A stretch of DNA of 8,218 nt from Sandaracinaceae bacterium (GTDB lineage: Bacteria; Myxococcota_A; Polyangia; Polyangiales; Houyiibacteriaceae): assembly GCA_012514415.1 (NCBI GenBank), contig JAAZAH010000260.1, positions 1-8,218 on the forward strand. The letters are read 5' to 3'. Position 1 is the first letter of the stretch; the number at the start of each line of letters is the position of its first letter. Below, piece after piece: positions 6,801-8,218 of this stretch. The position numbers and the translations under genes were made by a program. Below the pieces are notes generated by a model. It was not told where the DNA came from. It did no database searches and saw nothing but the letters and a program-made list of their open reading frames with translations.

Positions 6801-7092
6801 TCTCGACCTCGACCTCGACCGGGAGCCCGTGCGTATCCCAACCCGCGCGGCGCGGCACGGCATAGCCGCACATCGTTCGATAGCGGAGGAAGAGATCTTT
6901 GATGACGCGCGTAAGGACATGGCCCGGATGCGGCATTCCGTTCGCCGTCGGAGGACCCTCGTAGAAAACGAAAGGCTCGGCGGACTCACGTCCCTCAATG
7001 GTCTTCTCGAAGATGCGCTGGCGATCCCAGAAAGAGAGCCATTCTTCATCAAGCTTCGGGAAGGAGATTTGCGGGGAGACGGGCTCGAACAT
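3895..7092 (-). CDS. ileS: Isoleucyl-tRNA synthetase, type 2 (eukaryote-like)
   Basis: IleRS is a cytosolic class I synthetase that charges tRNA-Ile and edits Val-tRNA-Ile. The protein is full length at 1065 residues. In order: HPGH, the HIGH motif, at 55-58; GWDTHGLPVE (84-93); the CP1 editing domain with AWTTTPWTLPS (222-232) and GTGIVHLAPAFGEDDF (314-329); DCWFDSGCMPFAQ (533-545); DQTRGWFYS (570-578); KLSKS, the KMSKS motif, at 612-616; and an anticodon-binding region with RNEQKLRVRQPL (837-848). Type 2 assignment rests on the DDPSVYVRFPL, DCWFDSG and KLSKSKKNYSDP blocks, the C-terminal AREALSRIQRVRKERDY (986-1002), and the absence of a C-terminal Cys-rich zinc domain. The zinc-knuckle cysteines are mostly gone: WWWPQGG at 180-186 replaces a CPxC form, CWRR is at 391-394, and N464 and T467 stand in the later pair. 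The ATG start fits the usual MFxPV opening but lacks an obvious Shine-Dalgarno. It stands alone, divergent from folD. Confidence 0.97.
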   Translation of the reverse strand: MFEPVSPQISFPKLDEEWLSFWDRQRIFEKTIEGRESAEPFVFYEGPPTANGMPHPGHVLTRVIKDLFLRYRTMCGYAVPRRAGWDTHGLPVEVEVEKMLGISGRAAIEEYGVEAFSRLCIDSVFKYIDEWKKMTRRIGFWVDLDDAYVTFHKEYVESVWWALKTFFDKGLLYQGYKIVWWWPQGGTALSAGEVGQGYKTVDDPSVYVRFPLRDEENTSVLAWTTTPWTLPSHVALAVSAKADYVKAKLPEGDFVIVADALAPKLLGEDFEIVERFKGRELVGKRYDAPFSYQAPEGGDSHLIIEADFVTLDGGTGIVHLAPAFGEDDFRVCQEKGLGFLQLVEPDGTFSSVVSDFAGRFCKDADRDIIRNLRNRGLLFKEEVYRHEYPYCWRRDTDPLIQYERRSWFIRTTQEIEHVIANNKEMNWEPEHIQSGRMGQFLEGNVDWALSRERFWGTPLPIWVNDETGAMVAIGSVDEILELNPDAFKAFDEAKAKDPSLSEDLRVHKPWIDDVTFTKPGEPGVYRRVPEVIDCWFDSGCMPFAQWGYPHKNREIFEKNFPADFITEAVDQTRGWFYSLMTVSTLLFPEAEKPHPFRNCVVLGLMTDEEGKKLSKSKKNYSDPLELMEQTGADAVRWALYTGTVPGQSTRFFDRAATDAIREFLLKIWNVYSFFTTYARIEGFSPKDPRPPIKQRALLDRYILAELDHTVRKVREELDQYKSHQAVKHLDAFVDALSNWYVRRSRGRFWASDASGDQKAAFATLYEVLVDLTRLIAPFTPFMAEELYQNLVRRADEAAPESIHLDRYPEPSDERHDPALREAVLAVRRAVNLGQRVRNEQKLRVRQPLAEAILVVASERDREQLEPFIPEIRDELNVMSVSFSQEPTRYVDFQILPNFRALGPKLGKMMPACKAALGEADGSALYTEMAENGEIKIAIEGEELTLTSEEIEIRLTAKEDFAAASQGGQVVVLDTRLTPELIRGGLAREALSRIQRVRKERDYAYDARIHLVYEAGGELARALEEHREFIAGEALALRFERGAPEGEPIEETIDGQKFSFSVHLAD

Positions 7093-7191
7093 GATGGCTT
7101 ATGTACCAAACGATGACGAAGCTTCCAGTGGATCCGTCAAAATCCGATTCGTTCTAGCCGGAGCCTCAAAGCCTTGCTATGAGCGAAGCGC
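7093..7191. promoter_or_regulatory. Divergent ileS-folD promoter region
   Basis: These 99 bp must hold the promoters of both outward-facing genes unless folD or ileS is read from elsewhere. On minus, TTGACG (7140-7135) is a good -35 match, but no good -10 follows at 16-18 bp. On plus there is an extended -10-like TGCTATGAG close to folD. Neither start codon has a clear AGGAG-type site. I see no T-box or other leader RNA, and there is little room for one. Confidence 0.5.
7175..7183 (+). promoter_or_regulatory. Candidate extended -10 element of folD
   Basis: The sequence TTGCTATGAG at 7174-7183 contains TG, one base, then TATGAG (four of six to TATAAT), the form of an extended -10. No -35 match lies at the usual distance. 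Initiation 6-8 bases downstream would fall at about 7189-7191, directly at the folD ATG (7192), implying a leaderless or nearly leaderless message. This is speculative. Confidence 0.3.
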
Positions 7192-8052
7192 ATGAGCGCC
7201 ACCATCATCTCTGGAAAAGATCTCGCAGAATCCTTGAGAGAGCGAGTCCGTGAACGCGCGGCTCGCTTCCTCGAGCAGCATGGGCGAAAGCCCGGCCTCC
7301 ACGTCGTGCTCGTCGGCGACGATCCTGCCTCGCAGGTCTATGTCCGCAACAAAGAGCGCGCCGCCGAAAGAGACGGGCTCGAAGGCAAAGTCCATCGGCT
7401 GCCTGCAGACACGTCCATGGAGGCTGTCCTCGCGAAGATCGACGAGCTGAACCGAGATGACTCCATCGACGGCATCCTCGTCCAGCTCCCACTGCCGAAG
7501 CACCTCGACGAGCAGAAGGTGATCGATGCCATCGATCCGATGAAGGATGTGGACGGGCTGACTCCGCTGAGCGCTGGGTTCCTCGTCACCGGACGCGAGG
7601 GGCTGCGTCCATGCACGCCGAGCGGCTGCATGCACATCCTTCGAAGCATCGGTTTTGATCCCGCCGGAAGGCGCGCGCTCGTCGTGGGCCGCTCGATCCT
7701 CGTCGGAAAACCCATCGCGCTCATGCTCCTTGAGGCGAACGCGACCGTGACCGTCGCGCATAGCCGGACGAAGGATCTCGAAGCCCGCGTCGCCGAGGCC
7801 GACCTCGTCGTCGCGGCCGTTGGGCGTCCCGAGTTCATCCGCGGCGAATGGCTCAAAGAGGGCGCCGTCGTCATCGACGTGGGCATCAATCGGTTAGAGG
7901 ATGGGCGGCTCGTCGGCGATGTCGATTTCGAAGGCGCGAAAGAGCGCGCTGGGGCCGTCACGCCCGTGCCCGGCGGGGTGGGGCCGATGACCATCGCCTG
8001 CCTCATCGAAAATACCGTCATCGCGGCAGAACGAAGGAGCGCGGGCGGCTGA
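7192..8052 (+). CDS. folD: Bifunctional methylenetetrahydrofolate dehydrogenase / methenyltetrahydrofolate cyclohydrolase
   Basis: FolD is a cytosolic homodimer that interconverts 5,10-methylene-THF and 10-formyl-THF through NADP-dependent dehydrogenase and cyclohydrolase steps, feeding purine and formyl-Met-tRNA synthesis. The length of 286 residues is normal. Visible signatures are SQVYVRNKERAA (48-59) with active-site Y50 and catalytic K54, GILVQLPLP (94-102) with Q98, KDVDGLTPLSAG (118-129) with D121, RPCTPSG (139-145), the Rossmann cofactor motif VVGRSILVGKP (164-174) and the C-terminal VTPVPGGVGPMT (256-267). All catalytic residues expected of a working enzyme are present. The start fits the common short N-terminus, but only a weak GCGAAG-like sequence precedes it. 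It is transcribed away from ileS and followed by a non-coding stretch, so it may be a single-gene unit. Confidence 0.97.
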   Translation: MSATIISGKDLAESLRERVRERAARFLEQHGRKPGLHVVLVGDDPASQVYVRNKERAAERDGLEGKVHRLPADTSMEAVLAKIDELNRDDSIDGILVQLPLPKHLDEQKVIDAIDPMKDVDGLTPLSAGFLVTGREGLRPCTPSGCMHILRSIGFDPAGRRALVVGRSILVGKPIALMLLEANATVTVAHSRTKDLEARVAEADLVVAAVGRPEFIRGEWLKEGAVVIDVGINRLEDGRLVGDVDFEGAKERAGAVTPVPGGVGPMTIACLIENTVIAAERRSAGG

Positions 8053-8081
8053 GCCGCTGAGGCGCGCACCGTTGCCAGCAT

Positions 8082-8104
8082 CATCCCGCACCATCCCGCG
8101 GGAT
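8082..8104. repeat. Tandem CATCCCGC copies overlapping a 12-bp palindrome
   Basis: CATCCCGC occurs at 8082-8089 and 8092-8099, a 10-bp period. The second copy runs into a perfect palindrome ATCCCGCGGGAT (8093-8104). The 10-bp spacing is one helical turn, as in paired protein-binding sites, but the elements are short and could be chance. Confidence 0.35.
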
Positions 8105-8125
8105 CGAGGTTTAAGGGCCCTCAAA

Positions 8126-8156
8126 CGTGGGGAATGCGGAGCCCGCGATCCCCACG
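8126..8156. terminator. Strong hairpin downstream of folD
   Basis: CGTGGGGA (8126-8133) pairs perfectly with TCCCCACG (8149-8156). Inside it, after an A/A mismatch and a T-G wobble, GCGG (8136-8139) pairs with CCGC (8143-8146) around a 3-nt AGC loop. It lies about 74 bases past the folD stop. No T-run follows on plus, so a Rho-independent role is possible but not textbook; it could equally belong to a neighbouring unit outside the window. Confidence 0.5.
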
Positions 8157-8166
8157 GCCCCCCAAG

Positions 8167-8186
8167 CGAAAATTTCCGTAATTTCG
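8167..8186. repeat. AT-rich imperfect inverted repeat
   Basis: CGAAAATT (8167-8174) and AATTTCG (8180-8186) are inverted copies with one bulged A and a 5-nt spacer. It is locally AT-rich in a GC-rich region, which suits an operator or the upstream part of a promoter for a gene beyond the right edge. No flanking gene is visible to test this. Confidence 0.3.
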
Positions 8187-8218
8187 AGCCTCCCCACCCC
8201 TTGAACTCCAGATCGGCC

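Noticed and set aside
6541..7116. 191-codon plus-strand frame opposite the start of ileS
   Set aside because: Antisense to the HIGH-motif region of ileS, and its composition mirrors the opposite strand.
7093..7191. T-box or other leader RNA controlling ileS
   Set aside because: The gap is only 99 bp, and no specifier stem, T-box sequence or terminator/antiterminator pair is visible.
8201..8206. TTGAAC as a -35 element for a gene beyond the right edge
   Set aside because: The window ends before any -10 could be seen, so it cannot be supported.

Overview
This is a compact, GC-rich (roughly 60% by eye) stretch of bacterial chromosome carrying ordinary housekeeping and stress genes. LspA and Lgt, the enzymes of bacterial lipoprotein maturation, show it is bacterial. 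The long LspA, an Lgt with a four-cysteine loop and a GRLGCFLAGCC motif, and a eukaryote-like IleRS together suggest a Gram-negative deltaproteobacterial lineage, perhaps Myxococcota. That placement is from remembered family resemblance and is moderate at best. I see no mobile element, CRISPR array, tRNA, rRNA or phage gene.

Layout. (1) 1-851, minus strand: an OsmC-family protein followed by a pirin-family protein that runs off the left edge. The two genes overlap by 14 bp and look like a small redox/stress operon. (2) 852-1200: a 349-bp non-coding divergent region with one plausible sigma70-type promoter facing right. (3) 1201-3815, plus strand: lspA, lgt and a DHRS1-like short-chain dehydrogenase, with a 6-bp gap and then a 4-bp ATGA overlap, almost certainly one transcript. 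(4) 3816-3894: a convergent gap with a strong hairpin that could stop transcription from both sides. (5) 3895-7092, minus strand: ileS, encoding a 1065-residue type 2 (eukaryote-like) isoleucyl-tRNA synthetase. (6) 7093-7191: a 99-bp divergent promoter region in which neither flanking gene has a clear Shine-Dalgarno. (7) 7192-8052, plus strand: folD. (8) 8053-8218: a non-coding end with short repeats and a strong hairpin.

Function. Lgt attaches diacylglycerol to the lipobox cysteine of prolipoproteins and LspA then cleaves the signal peptide, so having both in one operon joins consecutive steps of envelope lipoprotein maturation. The SDR is translationally coupled to lgt but has no evident role in that pathway. 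IleRS charges tRNA-Ile. FolD makes 10-formyl-THF precursors for purine and formyl-Met-tRNA synthesis. OsmC and pirin belong to families tied to peroxide and metal/redox responses.

I did not find a new multi-gene system. The points most worth a second look are the loss of both zinc knuckles in the type 2 IleRS, the enlarged LspA and cysteine-looped Lgt pair, the SDR fused to their operon by overlap, an OsmC lacking its second cysteine, and a possibly leaderless folD.
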